A DNA stretch of 64,000 nucleotides from Cristatella mucedo (GCA_009760855.2 WPIO01000002.1:2772501-2836500); one strand, 5' to 3'. Shown: positions 46,100 to 58,560, counted from the stretch's first letter. Notes: generated from the sequence alone by a model not told the origin. A program made the numbers and translations.

Positions 46100-46850
46100 A
46101 AAGGAAGCATGATCGAATGACGTTCGTCTGCCGAAACGTGCACGATGCTGTTGAATCAGTCGAACTTTACTTTTTTACTCCAATACGCCTGCGCTCCAGC
46201 AGATCATCAAGGTTTCTTGCCACTTTGGCAAGTGCGAACAGGTGCGCGTTCGATTGAGGAGCGTTTTTGAAGCAGCGCATTCTTTCTCCTCAGTTTATAC
46301 CTAGTAAAAATAACCGCATCGGCAGAGCCTACGACGCGTAGCCCTAGCAACTGACGAGCAATCTCGGCCTCTCATCAACGACGTCCAGCTAGCATCGGTG
46401 AACTCCATGTTCGCGATTGCTCTGCGTGAATTGGTGGCTGTTAATGCATCGCTTATTGGTTTATGGGACTTTGGTCGTATGCGGTGGCTGTGTCGAGTGT
46501 CGTTCGATGCACGCCGACGCACCATGTGCGACTGCTTCCGCTACGTTTTCCTACTTGCAGGGAAGCTTGCTGTTTACTTGCTGGTAGTTTACCCGACGCA
46601 AAGTTCCCTTTAAAGCTGCCTCGATGGTCCAAATGCCTGCATAGCTTGTGCGTAACTGAGCTTCAACTCTGCCGCTCACTTTCGGGATGCCCGCTGACGC
46701 TCTACGCTCGTTACTTTTCACGTCAAAAGCAAACAATCCACGTGGGGGCGCTCGCCAGTGAGACAAGCAACGGAAGCCGCACGACGCGTCTGAAGGGAGT
46801 AGTTCAAGATTTCATACGTCTGTGTGCCGTTCACCGTTCGTAGCCGATTG
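46100..46850. other. Stretch without recognised gene
   Basis: Short frames on both strands (46301-46525 -, 46463-46843 +) with no domain. Not supported as genes. Confidence 0.35.
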
Positions 46851-46853
46851 CTC

Positions 46854-46940
46854 GCCAGCCACGTGGCATGGACAGGCCAGCCACGTGGCGTGGACAGGCC
46901 AGCCACGTGGCATGGACAGGCCAGCCACGTGGCGTGGACA

Positions 46941-46941
<1 letters not shown>
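46854..46941. repeat. 22-bp E-box minisatellite, 4 copies
   Basis: Four exact 22-bp units (starting 46854, 46876, 46898, 46920), each with GCCACGTGGC, a 10-bp palindrome holding the E-box CACGTG. The base after GGC alternates A, G, A, G, so the true unit is a 44-bp dimer. Confidence 0.95.

Positions 46942-46989
<48 letters not shown>
46941..46989. repeat. (GGC)n microsatellite
   Basis: About 16 GGC triplets directly adjoin the E-box array. Poly-Gly/Ala/Pro frames through it are artefacts. Confidence 0.95.
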
Positions 46990-46990
<1 letters not shown>

Positions 46991-47925
46991 CTCTACCGCA
47001 CCGCGTGATCGGCTGTCGCATCGAAATCTGAGAGCGCGACCGCGGCTCAGCGGGACCGCACTCGCACCGCTCAAGCTATAGATCTGAACACTGAAGACGC
47101 GTGTAAAAGCCAAGCTGCCTGGTTCATGGTTGTACTCTACAGTTATAGTACCAATATTTAGGTATGTTTCGATCTGCATTTCCATCCAGGCGTGCGTAAA
47201 TATATAAAAGTATTATTGCCATAGCAGAATGTCGCTTCACAGAACGCCAAATTAGTAATATCTCCGCGAAGTTGTATCTCAACAACGACAATCCTGAGTG
47301 GTAAACGCCTGGAGACTTTGATGCGCTAAACGGCCGTGCAAGCACATCGCAAATCTCAGCACAATGTACCACTCAGTGACGCATGCTGACTCATTATATC
47401 TGAAAATGGATAGAGGCAGTCTCTGACAGGCGTCTTCATAATCTAGTTTCTTGAATACAGTGCTAAATCTATCAGGAGGTCTCGCGAAAACTTCTTAGGC
47501 TGTAAAGAGCAGCCGAAGATCACGATCTTGATTGTCCCAGTGAGCTACGAGCCTATCGTTAGAATGAAGAGCAGCTGCAGCAGAGGGGGGGGGCGAGAAG
47601 AGATGCGTAATAGTGGTAGCGGCGGCTCACACGGCGTCGCCGGAAGTGCTTTATGCTTGGTCCCAGTGCTGATCAATTTATTGCAACGGCGGAACTACAG
47701 GCGTATCCTCAGGCTCAACGAGCCACATGCTGCCATATGCCGAGGTCTTCCACGAAGCGTGGAATCGTCTTATACTGTCGCACTCTTAAAAAAGGCTAGA
47801 AGTTGTCCAGCAGCGGGTTTCATAGCAGTCCAAATTCAGGTGCATCTTCGCGGCGAAAGCGCTTCGCTGCTATCAATAAATAGAGAGCCTACACAGCGTT
47901 TATAGGGATCGGAGGTGTAACGTCC
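46990..47925. other. Stretch without recognised gene
   Basis: No supported exon. A + frame at 47528-47905 (125 codons) has no domain. Confidence 0.35.
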
Positions 47926-47929
47926 TCAT

Positions 47930-48640
47930 CTGAAGGAGCTTCGATGGCTTCCGGTTGATCAATGGATACAGAGTGAAGTTTTTATGCTGATCCCTAAGGC
48001 TTCTCTCCGCTGCTTGTCTCCTTTGTACCTAGTTGAACTGTTGAACCAGTTTCGGCCTCCTCGTGCTCTCGAGTCCTCTATGGACAATAAATTAGCTATT
48101 TCATTCCTCTGCTAAAAGACCGTTGGCGATAGAGCCTTTTGCTCTGCAGGTCCTAGAGTGTGTAACTCACTTCCACAATTCTTGCGCAAAGAAGTCTTAC
48201 ATCCTGCTGCCGACCATGGCATATTCTTTCCAGGCGTCCTGAGCTTCTACTTACATGCTTTCCGAGCTGGTTTGGCCCAGTGGTTAAGGTGCTTGCCTCG
48301 AATTAAGGTCGCGGTGAATGTATTTGATGACCGAGGTCGTGGGCCCGAGCCCAGTGGCGTACGTGAAGCGCCTGAATACAGATTAAGTTCTCTTGGGCGC
48401 TATATAAGTGAATTATATATTTTTATGCTATTCACTACCTCAACTGCCCTCCTGACTCAGCAACGCTTCTCATTTACTCTTTACTGCGAAGTATTCAGTC
48501 TGTCGGCTACCGAATGCGTAGCGAAAGCCACATAGGCTGTGAGTGCTCTACAGAAAACTCTTCTGCGCAGCACCCACTTAGGTTTTATGACTTTGTCTTT
48601 ACGGAGTTGCAGGCAGAGATACATTACAATGCATTGCATT
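47930..48640 (+). mobile_element. LINE family B 3' part, split by SINE-1
   Basis: Decayed RT C-terminal text and 3' UTR parallel to 57090-57640 (CTCCGCTGCTTGTCTCCTTT, AACTCACTTCCACAATTCTT, TCGGCTACCGAATGCGTA), ending GAGATACATTACAATGCATT. A SINE-1 lies at 48264-48425. Confidence 0.75.
48264..48425 (+). mobile_element. SINE-1 (tRNA-derived), good copy
   Basis: Head GAGCTGGTTTGGCCCAGTGG (box A), box B GGGCCCGAGCCC, then GTGAAGCGCCTGAATACAG, AGTTCTCTTGGGCGCTATAT and an AT-rich end. LINE B text flanks it, with ATGCT at both borders as a possible short duplication. A 30-bp extra segment sits between box A and box B. Confidence 0.8.
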
Positions 48641-48789
48641 ACCTGAAAAAGTTGCGTTGAGGGGGTGGCACCGCCGCCATTCTGGCCCGCCCCAACCGGC
48701 GTCAGCCATTGGCATCTAAGCCGTCGAGACTGGACTGCCGGCAACTCGACAGTTCTCAAAAAGAGCGTAGCGCCTCGAGACGAATCTCC

Positions 48790-48795
48790 TTTATT
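48790..48795 (-). promoter_or_regulatory. Poly(A) signal candidate of vWA-B
   Basis: AATAAA on the - strand, about 430 bp after the stop codon; the nearest canonical signal I found. Confidence 0.45.
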
Positions 48796-49222
48796 ACGAG
48801 TAACGGCTTCGCCTTCGGACTCGCATTCGGACGCGCTGCGTGCCGTTCAAGAATCGGATGATGCCGAGCGGTAAGCGGGCGCTCGCAGCGCCCGAGCCGC
48901 CACGCAGGAGTCGCTCGACCGGTCCTATACGAGAGGGGCGGCCAGCTCGTCTTGCGGTGATGGCAGTGGCGCGATGGCGCGGGTAGCGCACGTCCGAAGC
49001 TGCAGATCACGCCCGCGGTCGCCTTTGCGCACGCTCCCGATCGATCGTTCGCTCGCGCACCCGATGCCGGAAAAATTATGTCGCCCGTCGCCGGCGAAAT
49101 GTCGCCCTAGGCCGTCGCCGCCGCTGAATCGCGCTCGACGCCCGCCGCGATCGAGGCAGCGCACGATCGCAGCGGGCAGGCGGCGGCGCGGAGAGCGCCC
49201 CGCTCTCGCTCTGCCTCTCGCT

Positions 49223-52200
49223 CTAGCTGCCGAGGCGGCCATCCTTTTTGGGGCGGCAGAGCTCGTCGAAGAGCAGCTTGAAGAGAGCGGCGAACTTGCT
49301 GCCGTCCAGCTCGAGCCGTCCGAGCTCGGAGAGCGCGAACAGGTCGGCGTAGTCGGCCGCCCCGATTGCGTGATGGGCGGACGCGAGGGCGACAGCCTGC
49401 TCCCACGCCACGCGGTCGCCGACGGCTGCAGAGACGGAGAGGGGCGAGGCGAGCGATCGCGGAGGCGGCGAGGCGATAGCGGCCGCGACCGGCGCGCACC
49501 GCGATCGGAGCGCGCGCGGCTTCAGCGAGCGAGGCCGGACGTGCGCGCGAGGCCACTCTCGCTGCCGCCGACGCGAGGCGCCACCGACGCGACGAGCGAC
49601 CGAGTCTCGGCACCGCCGCGGCGCTGTTGTGGCTTCGCGTGGAACTGAGGGCGCGGCCGCGCTCGCCGCCGCCGCGCGCGGCATTCTGGCGCCCATCGTT
49701 CGGGCAGCGCTTCGCGCTCAGGCGGGCGCTCTCACCGACGACGTAGACGAGCACGCCGGCGCGCTTCAGCCGCTCCGCCTCGATCAGCGCCTCGTCGAAT
49801 TGCAGCTCGGACAGCCGGTGGTCGACGATCAGCACGGCGGCCAGCGTGGGCGCCGCGGCCGATTCGCCGCCGCCGGCGCGCGGCACGTACATGCCGCTCA
49901 GCTCCCTCAAGTAGTGAGCCGTGTGCAAGAACGAGCTCCTGCACGAGCGAGCGGCTACGTCGGGAATGCCGCGAGATGGCGCGCGAGCGCGAGAAAACGG
50001 GTCGCGGCCACGTGCGCGAGCGAGCGGAAGCCGGGGCGCCGAGGCCGCACTGCCGAGGGCCGCCCGGTCGCCCGACCGGGGAGTGACGACTACGACGCTC
50101 CGCCGCTAGATCGGTGCACGTGCAAGGAACGGCTGGACGGCCCTGACCTCAGTTTGTCCCGAGTGACGGCAGGTATGCTCTCGCGGGGCGTAGTTAGCGG
50201 ATAGCCGACGGCGAGCTGGCACCGCATGGGAGCCACAGCGACGCGCACGCGGTCGCCGGCTTTGACGATGCTCGAGTTGGAGAAGGCCTCGGCCACGTGC
50301 AAGGTCAGCTGCCCGTTGAACGGGTTCAAGTGCTGCGAGGCGGGCACGAATATGACGTCGCCGTAGCGCTTGTAGTACTCGCAAACTGCAACACGCCGTC
50401 GGGCGAACGGGCGATTGAGACGCTGCCCGCGAACGGTCGCTATGCGGCTGACACTCGGCGGTTTGTGTATAAGATAGCAACTTCCGTCAGCTGCAGCCCT
50501 TGCGACGCTTGCTCTCTGCGACCGACTGAGTGGGACAGCGAAAAAGATCGGCCTGCGCTAATCGGAGAGCGATCGAATCTTGCGCAGAGTGCGGTTTTTT
50601 CCCTCTTCGAGACTCGCGGCGCCATTCCCCCGCCCGGCGGTCTGTGGCGCGGCCGCCCGTCTGGCTAAACCGAGTGCAGGCGGCTGCATCCGCTTCGATG
50701 CCTTTTGCTGCGAAAAACCGTCGAATTCCTCCTGCGGTTGCGAACCGCGGCGACGCCCAGATTTCGCCTTCGCTGTGCAGTCCACCCCCGACTCTCGAAC
50801 GGTCCACTTTTCAGCGGCCTCGGTCTGCTCGCTACAGCGCCGGCTCGGATGCAGGTGCAGCCTCACTTCTGCAGCCGAACCCTTCGCTCGTCGGCCGAAC
50901 GAGCTTCGGCGCCGAGCGCTCGCCGACACGTGCGTCCGACCAGCGCACGGCAGTCGCGCGCGGCAGGCGCGTTGCTTGTGGCCGGCGAGGGGTCTCGAGC
51001 GGCGGCGGCCGTCGTCGAATATGGCGACCGCTCTCGAGCTGAACCGAGGGCGCGCCAGCTAGCGCTGAGCAGTCCTCGCTCTCGCCGCCTACCGTTGGGC
51101 GTGCCGACGCACGCCTTCTTCAGCAGCTGCTCGACCAAGGCCTTGTCTAGCTCATCGAACGTGGAAACCGTGAACACGCTCTTCCTGCCGTCCGTCGCCA
51201 CTCCTTCGAGCTCGGCGACGTTGATCGATGGCTAAACGAGGCGACGACGATGACGACTGGCGAGTGGGGCGTGCCAGCCTAGAAGCGCACGGCGCTGCGC
51301 TGGGCGCTGCGGCGCAATCGCAGATCGGAAATCGCGACGAAGGCGGAGCTCGCGGACGCTCGCCCCGCGCTCGCGCGCGGCGGTGGCGGCGGCGTGACAG
51401 CAATGCACGCGAGGAGGCGGCTCGCTCGCCCTCGCGCAGTTCCGCTGCCGCGGAGCCGCTTGACGCCTTGCGGCTTCGGCCTCCGCGAAATCCGTCGTTG
51501 GATTCGTCAGTCACGGGTCCGTCAGTCAGATTCAGATCCGTCGCGGCCAGCGAGCGCCGCTCTCTGGCTCGCTGGCCGCGGCGACGGGCCGCCGCCACTG
51601 CGTCCTGTGCTTCTCACTTTTCTTGCTTCACTCGCGCTCTCCGCTCGCGCTGCACTGGGCGCCGCGGCGCAATCAGAGACCGCTCGCGAACGCTCGTCGA
51701 ACTGGTCCCCTTGCTGGGTCCGCAGCCGACGCACCAACCATCGCACCTGCTCCAAGCGGACAGCAGCCAGCGACAGCGACGCTTTGGCGCCCGAGCGTCA
51801 GCCGTCGCGCTGCCAAACGCTCAGGACCTCGGGGCGTGGCCAAGGAGAGAGCGCCGCCGCCGCCACCGCCGCCACTAGCCTCTTACCCCCACGCCCACGG
51901 CAATGACCGTGATCTTTTCCAGGGAGCGCAGCGCCGCCGCTTCTCTGAGCGTCTTCTGCATGGCGGCGGCGCCGCTGCCGCTGCCGTCCCGCGACTCTCC
52001 GTCCGTGAGCAGGATTACGAACACGGGCAGGCCGGGCCTCCTTTGCGGCAATACGCTCTGCCTGACCACCCTGAGCGCGTCCATGGTGCGCGTGAGGCCG
52101 CCATCTGGAAAGCCCGAAGGCCTGCGCTGCAGTCGGCCGTATGGGGCAGGCCGCCCGCAGCTCGACGCTCGGCGCCCCGAGGCCGACGACGCCGCCGTCC

Positions 52201-53835
52201 GTTGCCGCCCGTGCGCCTAGCGCGTGCGACAGGTTGCCAGGCTAAAAGAGGCGGCAACCAGCGGCGCCATAGTGGGTAGCGCGATAGCGCAGCCCGTATC
52301 GCAGCCATATCGCAGCGCGATAGCGGCGTGCGAGCGAGCACCCACTTTGTCTGTTGTCCAAGACGTCGACGTGGCGCGCTGCGGACGCGCTGTCGTTGTA
52401 CGTCCTCAGGTCGAAGTCGACGGTGATCGTGTCCGCGTACGATACGATGGCGACGCGCGTGACCGCCTGCGACACTTCCAGCTGCGAGACGAGCGTCTTC
52501 AGGAACCGCTTGACGATCAGAAAGTCCTTGATGGGGATCGAGAACGATCGGTCGACGACGAGGGCGATCTCCGCTTGCACGCCCTTCGTCTCGCACACTG
52601 AAAGCGCCGAAAAGCGGACGCTGCCCGGGCGCTTCGGCGGCGGCTCGCGCGCTCGCCGCGTTCCTTTCGAGTCGCAGGTACGCGAGAGCGCCTCTGCTCA
52701 CCTATGGGCTCGTCAAAGTCCTCCGCCGCCGCCGCCTCCGCCGGCACTACAGAGCCAACTGAAGAGAGAAGAGAGCGGAGCTGCTGAGAGTGAGACCGCT
52801 GCGCCAGCCATGCGGCGACGTCGCCGCCGCCGACGAGCCGGCTCGAATATCGCGCGGCTAACTTGCTAGCATGTCACGTGGCTGCAGTCTTAATCGCAGC
52901 TCCGAGATCGAAGCTGCCGAAGCGACGCTTAAGAAATGGCCTCCGCCTTTGAGATGGGCGCTGAAGATGCAAGACTTGGGAACTGAATGCTCTCCTGACA
53001 AGAAAGGCGGTTCATCGAACTGAGACGTTTTCTAGGCATGAGGCGTAGAGGACGGCTTTCGCTCACCCTCAGTAGGACGGCATTAAAGCAAGAGCGCCCC
53101 GGAAGTACCACCGGAAGTTCCTTTGGCTCCTCCTCCTCTTCCCTGGAAGCCTGGGCGCTCCTCTCAGGCCTCAGAGGAGCCTACATCTCTTTCTAGGCAC
53201 CGTGCATACATGCCGGAAAGGAAAGTGAGTGAGAGCTTGCACAGTGTCAGAACACGCAGCAGCACACAGAGGACAATGCACACGGATCCAGCAAACGCTG
53301 CGAGGAAAAGGTGGGTCTTGAGCCTCTTTCTAAATGTCGTCAAGTCGAAGGATACCACTTGAGTTGAGAGTGATTTCCAGGCTTTGGGCATGTACGCACC
53401 GAAGAAACGGTCTCCAAAGGATCTGAGGTTGGTTAAAAGATAAGCTTAAAGACACGAGTCAGAGGAACTTGCGGCGCGATACGATGCCGAGCCTGTCTAG
53501 CAAGTCTGTGCGACAAGTAGGCGGGAGCGAGAAGAATTTAGGGACCTACGACTGAGTGACCTTTTAGTCGATACGATAGCCACCGGACGAGGATCGTAGG
53601 GATTCTAGGGTCTCTCTTCTCCGAGCCATAACAACGCGGCGAGCGGCACGGCGAGTCAGCTGCTGCCGCAAATTCGAGCTCGTCGCCGAGCTGCCGTTGG
53701 GGCGGACGCTTGCGGCCGCGAGCGCAACAGCAATAGCGAGCACTAACCGACTGATAGCAGCAGCAGCAGCACGACGGCGACTTCGGCGACTGCCGCGACG
53801 GCGGCGCGCCGAGACGGCAAAAGCGGCTGCTGCAT
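49223..53835 (-). CDS. Secreted tandem von Willebrand A-domain protein (vWA-B), 8 exons, complete
   Basis: Exons I infer (- strand): 53748-53835, 52702-52758, 52346-52597, 51887-52104, 51093-51231, 50148-50385, 49736-49938, 49223-49425. They join in frame to 465 residues with intron phases 1,1,1,0,1,2,1, the same as vWA-A; exon 5 is 139 nt in both. Exon 1 is the least certain: MQQPLLPSRRAAV then a hydrophobic core ending VVLLLLLSV, a signal peptide, with the matching phase. vWA domain 1 has a full MIDAS: DRSFS (D64, S66, S68), T137 in GGLTRT, D167 in LTDG. Domain 2 starts VCEYYKRYGDVIFVPASQHL and lacks DxSxS. Conserved cysteines are C50, KAC, CEY and MRCQL. The C-terminus is CRPKKDGRLGS. It faces vWA-A across 38 kb. 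Intron 1 holds a LINE A fragment. Confidence 0.82.
53170..53560 (-). mobile_element. LINE A fragment in intron 1 of vWA-B
   Basis: Truncated family tail (CTCTTTCTAGGCACCGTGCA), 3' UTR and RT C-terminal coding remnant (53164-53391). Same strand as the host gene. Confidence 0.7.
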
Positions 53836-53932
53836 CGTCTCGCTAGCCGCAGCTGCGTTCCACGCCTCCACAATCCCAGAGCTGTCGCCGCGCGATGCAA
53901 GCGAGCCCCGGACGGCGCATCGCAGCTCGGCC

Positions 53933-53938
53933 TATATA
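53933..53938 (-). promoter_or_regulatory. TATA box of vWA-B
   Basis: TATATA in the context TGTATATAGG on the - strand, 98 bp upstream of the proposed ATG at 53835. It supports exon 1. Confidence 0.6.
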
Positions 53939-53939
53939 C

Positions 53940-54820
53940 AGAGGTGCAGAGGCCGCCGCCGCTGCGATCCTGCGCCTCCGCACAGTCGCGTCCACGGGAC
54001 TAATTGCCGGCGCGCTTATGCAGGCGTCAACTAATTTAGGAGCGATTGCCGCTGGCGCGCTGGCGCGCGACGATAGCCGCCGGCTGCGCGACGGGCGCCC
54101 CTCCTCGCCAAGTCGGCGCGAGCGGCTCGCGCGAGCACGCGAAATCGAAGAACGAAAAGAAACCGCCGTGCACGCAGCCCGCGAGCTCGGCGCTCGCTGG
54201 CAGCGCCGGGATGCCATCCCGAGGCGGCGATTCTGAGCTGCGATCTCATGCGACATGCGGTCTCCTAGCCACTGCGCACCGCATCTCCCAACGACCCGAT
54301 GGCGAGATAATCGAACGACGGTCGGTTTATAGCGATTTCGCGGGCGACGCTATCTGGGTTAACGATCGTCTCGGCTGTCCAGGCGCACGCAGTATGGCAG
54401 AAGCTCGGCAGAAACGCTGGTAAAACTCGAAATCGATATCTCGAAATGGTTGCACGTGCGATTCGGTCGGAAAGGAAAGCAGCGAACAGGATCGCAGCGC
54501 TTTGCGGAGCTCGCTCGCGGCAGCGGCGATCGTCTGCGAACATCGTCTGTGCGGACGCCGCCGTCGGAGCCTACGATAATGGCTGCTTATCCTCGCTCGA
54601 GCGCGAGCGGCGCGCGCCCGCCTGCAGAACTAGAGGGCGCCGCCGCAAGAAAGCGCGGCGACCTCTAGTTGCCGACTCGAATAAAGCTTCCGCTTCAAAT
54701 TGCTGCTCTTTGCGAACCTCGATGGCGGCGCGAAGCAGCCCGTTGCCGGTCAGCAGCTGGCGACCCGCCGAGCGAGCGAAACCGTTGTCTTCCATTGTCA
54801 GTCGGGACGGGCGCGAAAAC
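53940..54820. other. GC-rich upstream region of vWA-B
   Basis: CpG-rich, with overlapping frames on both strands and no domain. Probably promoter/CpG-island sequence. Confidence 0.45.
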
Positions 54821-54822
54821 TC

Positions 54823-54824
<2 letters not shown>

Positions 54825-54888
<64 letters not shown>
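54825..54888. repeat. (GA)n microsatellite
   Basis: About 60 bp of AG dinucleotides upstream of vWA-B. Arg/Glu and Ser/Leu frames through it are artefacts. Confidence 0.95.
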
Positions 54889-55004
54889 CCACCACGCTCC
54901 ACGGTGAGTGAGAGAAGTCTGCTTGCGCGCGGTAACTAAACGGCTGCGCCCAGCTTCGGCTGCCCGCTGCATATTACCGCTGCACACGGGGGGGGGCTCG
55001 AAGT

Positions 55005-55925
55005 GGAGATAATAATAATACTAAAACTAAGACATTTGAATAGCGCCCCGCGAGGACAAGATGCATTTCTTGGTACTTTGCCTATGCTGGAAGGGAAGCG
55101 TGTAGACAAGTTAAGTTATAACATGCGTAGTGTCTGTGCGCATGCAATGCTGGACGATTCACACGGATGAATCAAATACTGTGAGGGCCAGCCTGGGTTT
55201 CTACGTTCCCTTTTAATGCCGTCCAGTCAGCGGTTGCTGTGATGTCAGTCGGCAGTGAGTTCCATGCTTCGGGAACATCGAGCTAAAGGCACGACCTCCA
55301 AACGGTTTGAGACTGAGTCGGAAAATCTGGGCGGTACAGTGGTACAGGCCGATTTAGGAAGTATTTCAGATAGCTAGGCCGGAACGAGAGAATGAAGACA
55401 CCTTTAAAGAGATTGACAGCTGATGCGCTTGAGATGCCTTGAAACGGAGGCGCTGATTGAAGGGGAGCCCTCTAGATTGGTGACAAGTGGTGTAATGTGG
55501 CAACTGCAACGTTTTTAAGACAGACGAGCCTAGCTGCCGATTTTTGCCGCAACTGTAAGCGCCCTATTACTCTGACGGAATACCTGCGAGTAGTGAATTC
55601 CAGAATTCGAGATGGTATGCCACAAATGCATGGAGCAGCTGAGCTGTGGTATCTTTATTTCAGCAGGCCCAAAGTTGTGCTACGGTACATAGCTAAATAT
55701 AGGTAAACGAATTGTGGAGCTAATGTGGTCATCTAGTGACAGGTCATTTGTGAAGAGGGCATCCAGATTGCGTGCAGATGCTACGGGAGATATGCGGGCC
55801 ACTTTGAGGATTAGGCGATCTATTTCTGAGTAATACCAGGTTTGCCCAGAACTAGTCAGTTTTTTTATCGTCACTCAATTTGAGAAAGTTGCTGCCACTC
55901 AAGTGCGAATGTAAGCAATACAGGC
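55005..55925 (-). mobile_element. LINE family A, decayed
   Basis: On the - strand: an (AAT)n-like end at 55008-55020, tail, 3' UTR and the RT C-terminal region (GGCAACTGCAACG ... GACAGACGAGCCTAGCTGC mirrors) up to about 55920, with a poly-G run at 55932-55942 just outside. Frames destroyed. Confidence 0.65.
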
Positions 55926-56039
55926 TGCAAGGGGGGGGGGGTCGGCGAGTTCAACTTGCTCGAAGCAAGCGAAGCAATAACCAAGCAATGACAAGAAATA
56001 AATCATGCTGAGACAAGCATGCACGAAGCATATTCGAAC

Positions 56040-56170
56040 GCCGAGCTGGTTTTTCCCAGTGGTTAAGGGGCTCGCCAAGACCGAGGTCGTGGGCTCGAGC
56101 CCTGAGGCATACGTGAAGCGCTTGAGTCGAGATTAAATTCTCTTAAGGCGATATACAAGTTATATATATA
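56040..56170 (+). mobile_element. SINE-1 (tRNA-derived)
   Basis: GAGCTGGTTTTTCCCAGTGG (box A), box B GGGCTCGAGCCC, GTGAAGCGCTTGAGTCGAGA, AAATTCTCTTAAGGCGATAT, then (TATA)n. Confidence 0.8.
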
Positions 56171-56460
56171 CTTATATATGCTCCTTAGATTTAAATATAT
56201 ATTAACAAATCGGTGTACCTTAGCCGGAGGAGCCCTGCCGAGGCCGCGGGGGGGGGGGCGCTGCCCGCGCTTTCCGGTTCACGAACAGGGACCACACGGC
56301 TTCCGAGCCGGTAATGGCGTCTGAGACATACAGCTGCCGCAATGTCGTCCGTTCGCTTTCGCGAAATGCCGAGGTCCGTCAGGCCTGGTTCAATATCCGG
56401 CCACCAGCCACCCAGAGTACCGACAACGAAAGCCCTCGTCGTGTGGGGGTCAGGTCTCAC
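56170..56460. other. Stretch without recognised gene
   Basis: Short unique-looking sequence with a poly-G run near 56250. It may be the far 5' part of the following LINE. Confidence 0.35.
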
Positions 56461-57640
56461 ACACGAGAAGGGTCACCTGTGGAGTCCCTCTAGGGTCTGT
56501 ACTCGGTCCCGTACCTTGCTGTTCACCATTTATACACAACCTCTGGGAAAAGTGATTAAGACATATGGAGTAGGATATCACTTTTATGCAGAGGATGCTC
56601 AGTTGTATTTGTCATTCAAACCGTCGGAATCTGCTGAGCAACTGAGAAACTGAATGCTTGCCTTGCCGATATTCGATCCTGGATGTCGGAAAACATCCTG
56701 AAATTAAATGATGATAAAACCGAACTGCTGCTCATAGGACACCCTAAGCGTGTGGCTGAATTAAAAGGCTTTACTCTTCTAATAAATGATGCTATTGCGC
56801 GACCATCACCACGTGCTCAAAATATAGGTGTCGTTTTCGACAGCTGCCTCAATTTTAAAAGCTTCATTCAGAAGACTGCTTCTACAGCTAGCCATCACAT
56901 CCGATCCCTATCCGAGATTGGGAGCTGTCTCCCACAGTTACTTGTAAAAGATTTAACTAGCTCCTTAGTTCTGTCTCGGCTTGATTATTGTAATTCCCTT
57001 TTGGCTGGGCTACCAAAAAAAGCTATTAGGCCACTGCAGCTGACTACGAATATGGCTGCAAGGATAGTCTTCAAGTCCCAGAGGTTTGAGCACGCGTCTC
57101 CTTTGCTTAAAGAGCTAGGATGGAGCAACGGATACAGAACAAAGTTCTTACGCTGACCCACAAGGCCCGCCACGGCTTGGCTCCTTCGTACCTAGCTGAA
57201 CTGCTGCATCAGTTTCAGCCTGTTCGCGCCCTCAGGTCCTGTGTGGACAATAGATTAGCTGTTCAATTCCTCCGCTTAAAGACCGTTGGCGACAGAAGCT
57301 TTAGCTCTGCAGGTCTTAGGCTGTGGAACTCGCTTCCACAATACTTACGCAACGACATCTACTCTCCAACTGCCGACTATGGCTAATCCTTTTCAGCGGT
57401 CCTGAGCTGCTACTTCTATGCTACTCGCTACCTCAACTGCTCTCCTGACTCTGCTATGCTTCCCACTTTCTCTTTGTTGCGTGAGACAAAGTCTGTTGGC
57501 TACCGAATGCGTACCGAAAGCGACCTAGGCTGTGAGTGCGCTATACAAAACTCTCTTGCATAACACCCACATGGTCTTTATGACTTTGTGGAGTTACAGC
57601 CGGAGATACACTACATTACATTACATACATTACATTATGG
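56460..57640 (+). mobile_element. LINE family B (CR1-like), RT C-terminal half and 3' end
   Basis: The + strand frames carry the RT C-terminal half. 56520-56650 shows HFYAEDAQLYLSF, the catalytic YxDD box altered to YAED. 56683-57156 continues (SENILKLNDDKTELLLIG, LSRLDYCNSLLAGLP, NMAARIVF). 57120-57386 finishes in another frame (GLRLWNSLPQYLRNDI). The 3' UTR ends in (ACATT)n at 57610-57640. The lost Asp and the frameshifts make it dead. Its tail differs from LINE A, so this is a separate family. Confidence 0.85.
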
Positions 57641-57649
57641 AACGTTACA

Positions 57650-58560
57650 TTTGCTATAAAAAAGCACGTGCTTGAATGTTTAATGGTGGCATTCTCAATG
57701 ACTACAAGCATAACATGGTTAGAGGTTACATGCACAAGTTAAGCATGTAAATATGTTTAGTGACAGCATACTCGGTGCCAGAACCCATAAGCACACAGAG
57801 GACAAATTACGTGGACCTTCTAAATGTTTTGATAAATAGGTGCGTTTTAGCTTCCTTTTAAATTTCGTCAAGTCAGAGGATGCCTCGACACGAGTCAGAA
57901 GGGGGTTTCAGGCTTTGGGAGCATTTGATCTACTGGCATGGTCTCCAAAGGATTTTAGGTTCGTAAGAGGTTATAGTTAAACGATTAAATTCAGAAAAGC
58001 GGATGGTACGATGCTTGGCCTGGTGGGAGAGTAGATCTGAGAGGTAGGCGGGAGCCAAAGAATGAAGTGACCTAAAAGTGAGCGACAAACCTTGAAGTCG
58101 ATGTGTTGCTTGACTGATAGCCAGTGCAGGTTGGCGAGAAGTGATGTGATGTGGAAACTGCGATGCTCACGACAGACAAGCCTAGCTGTAGAGTTTTGCA
58201 CCAGCTGTGAGCACACGATTTCGCATGCCGGTAGGTCAGCAAGCAGTGAGTTACAGAAGTCAAGACGGGATGTCACAAATGCACGGACCAACTGAGATGC
58301 GATGTCCCTATCTAAAAAGCCCGAATTTTACCAATATTATATAGCTGAAAGTAGGCAGACTTGACTGCGGACCTGATGCGGTCGTCTAATGAAAGGTTAC
58401 TTTGGAACATGATACCTAGATTTTGTGCAGACTTAAGAGGAGATATTCTAGCAGAACCGATTTTGAGCGTTGGTCATTCCAATTTCTGAATCACACTTAG
58501 TTTGCCCATACTAAGTTTGTCTTATCATCATACAATTTTAGAAAATTTGCTGTCAGTCAT
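57650..58560 (-). mobile_element. LINE family A, decayed
   Basis: On the - strand: RT C-terminal text at 57977-58291 (FVTSRLDFCNSLLADLP, NLHWLSVKQHIDFKV), then 3' UTR and a degraded tail at about 57650. The upstream text to 58560 matches the copies at 4.8 and 13.1 kb. Confidence 0.75.

Noticed and set aside
52517-52810. vWA-B start at the ATG near 52812
   Set aside because: That ATG is in the wrong frame for exon 2. The signal peptide at 53748-53835 has the matching phase, a good donor (G then GTTAGT) and a TATA box upstream.
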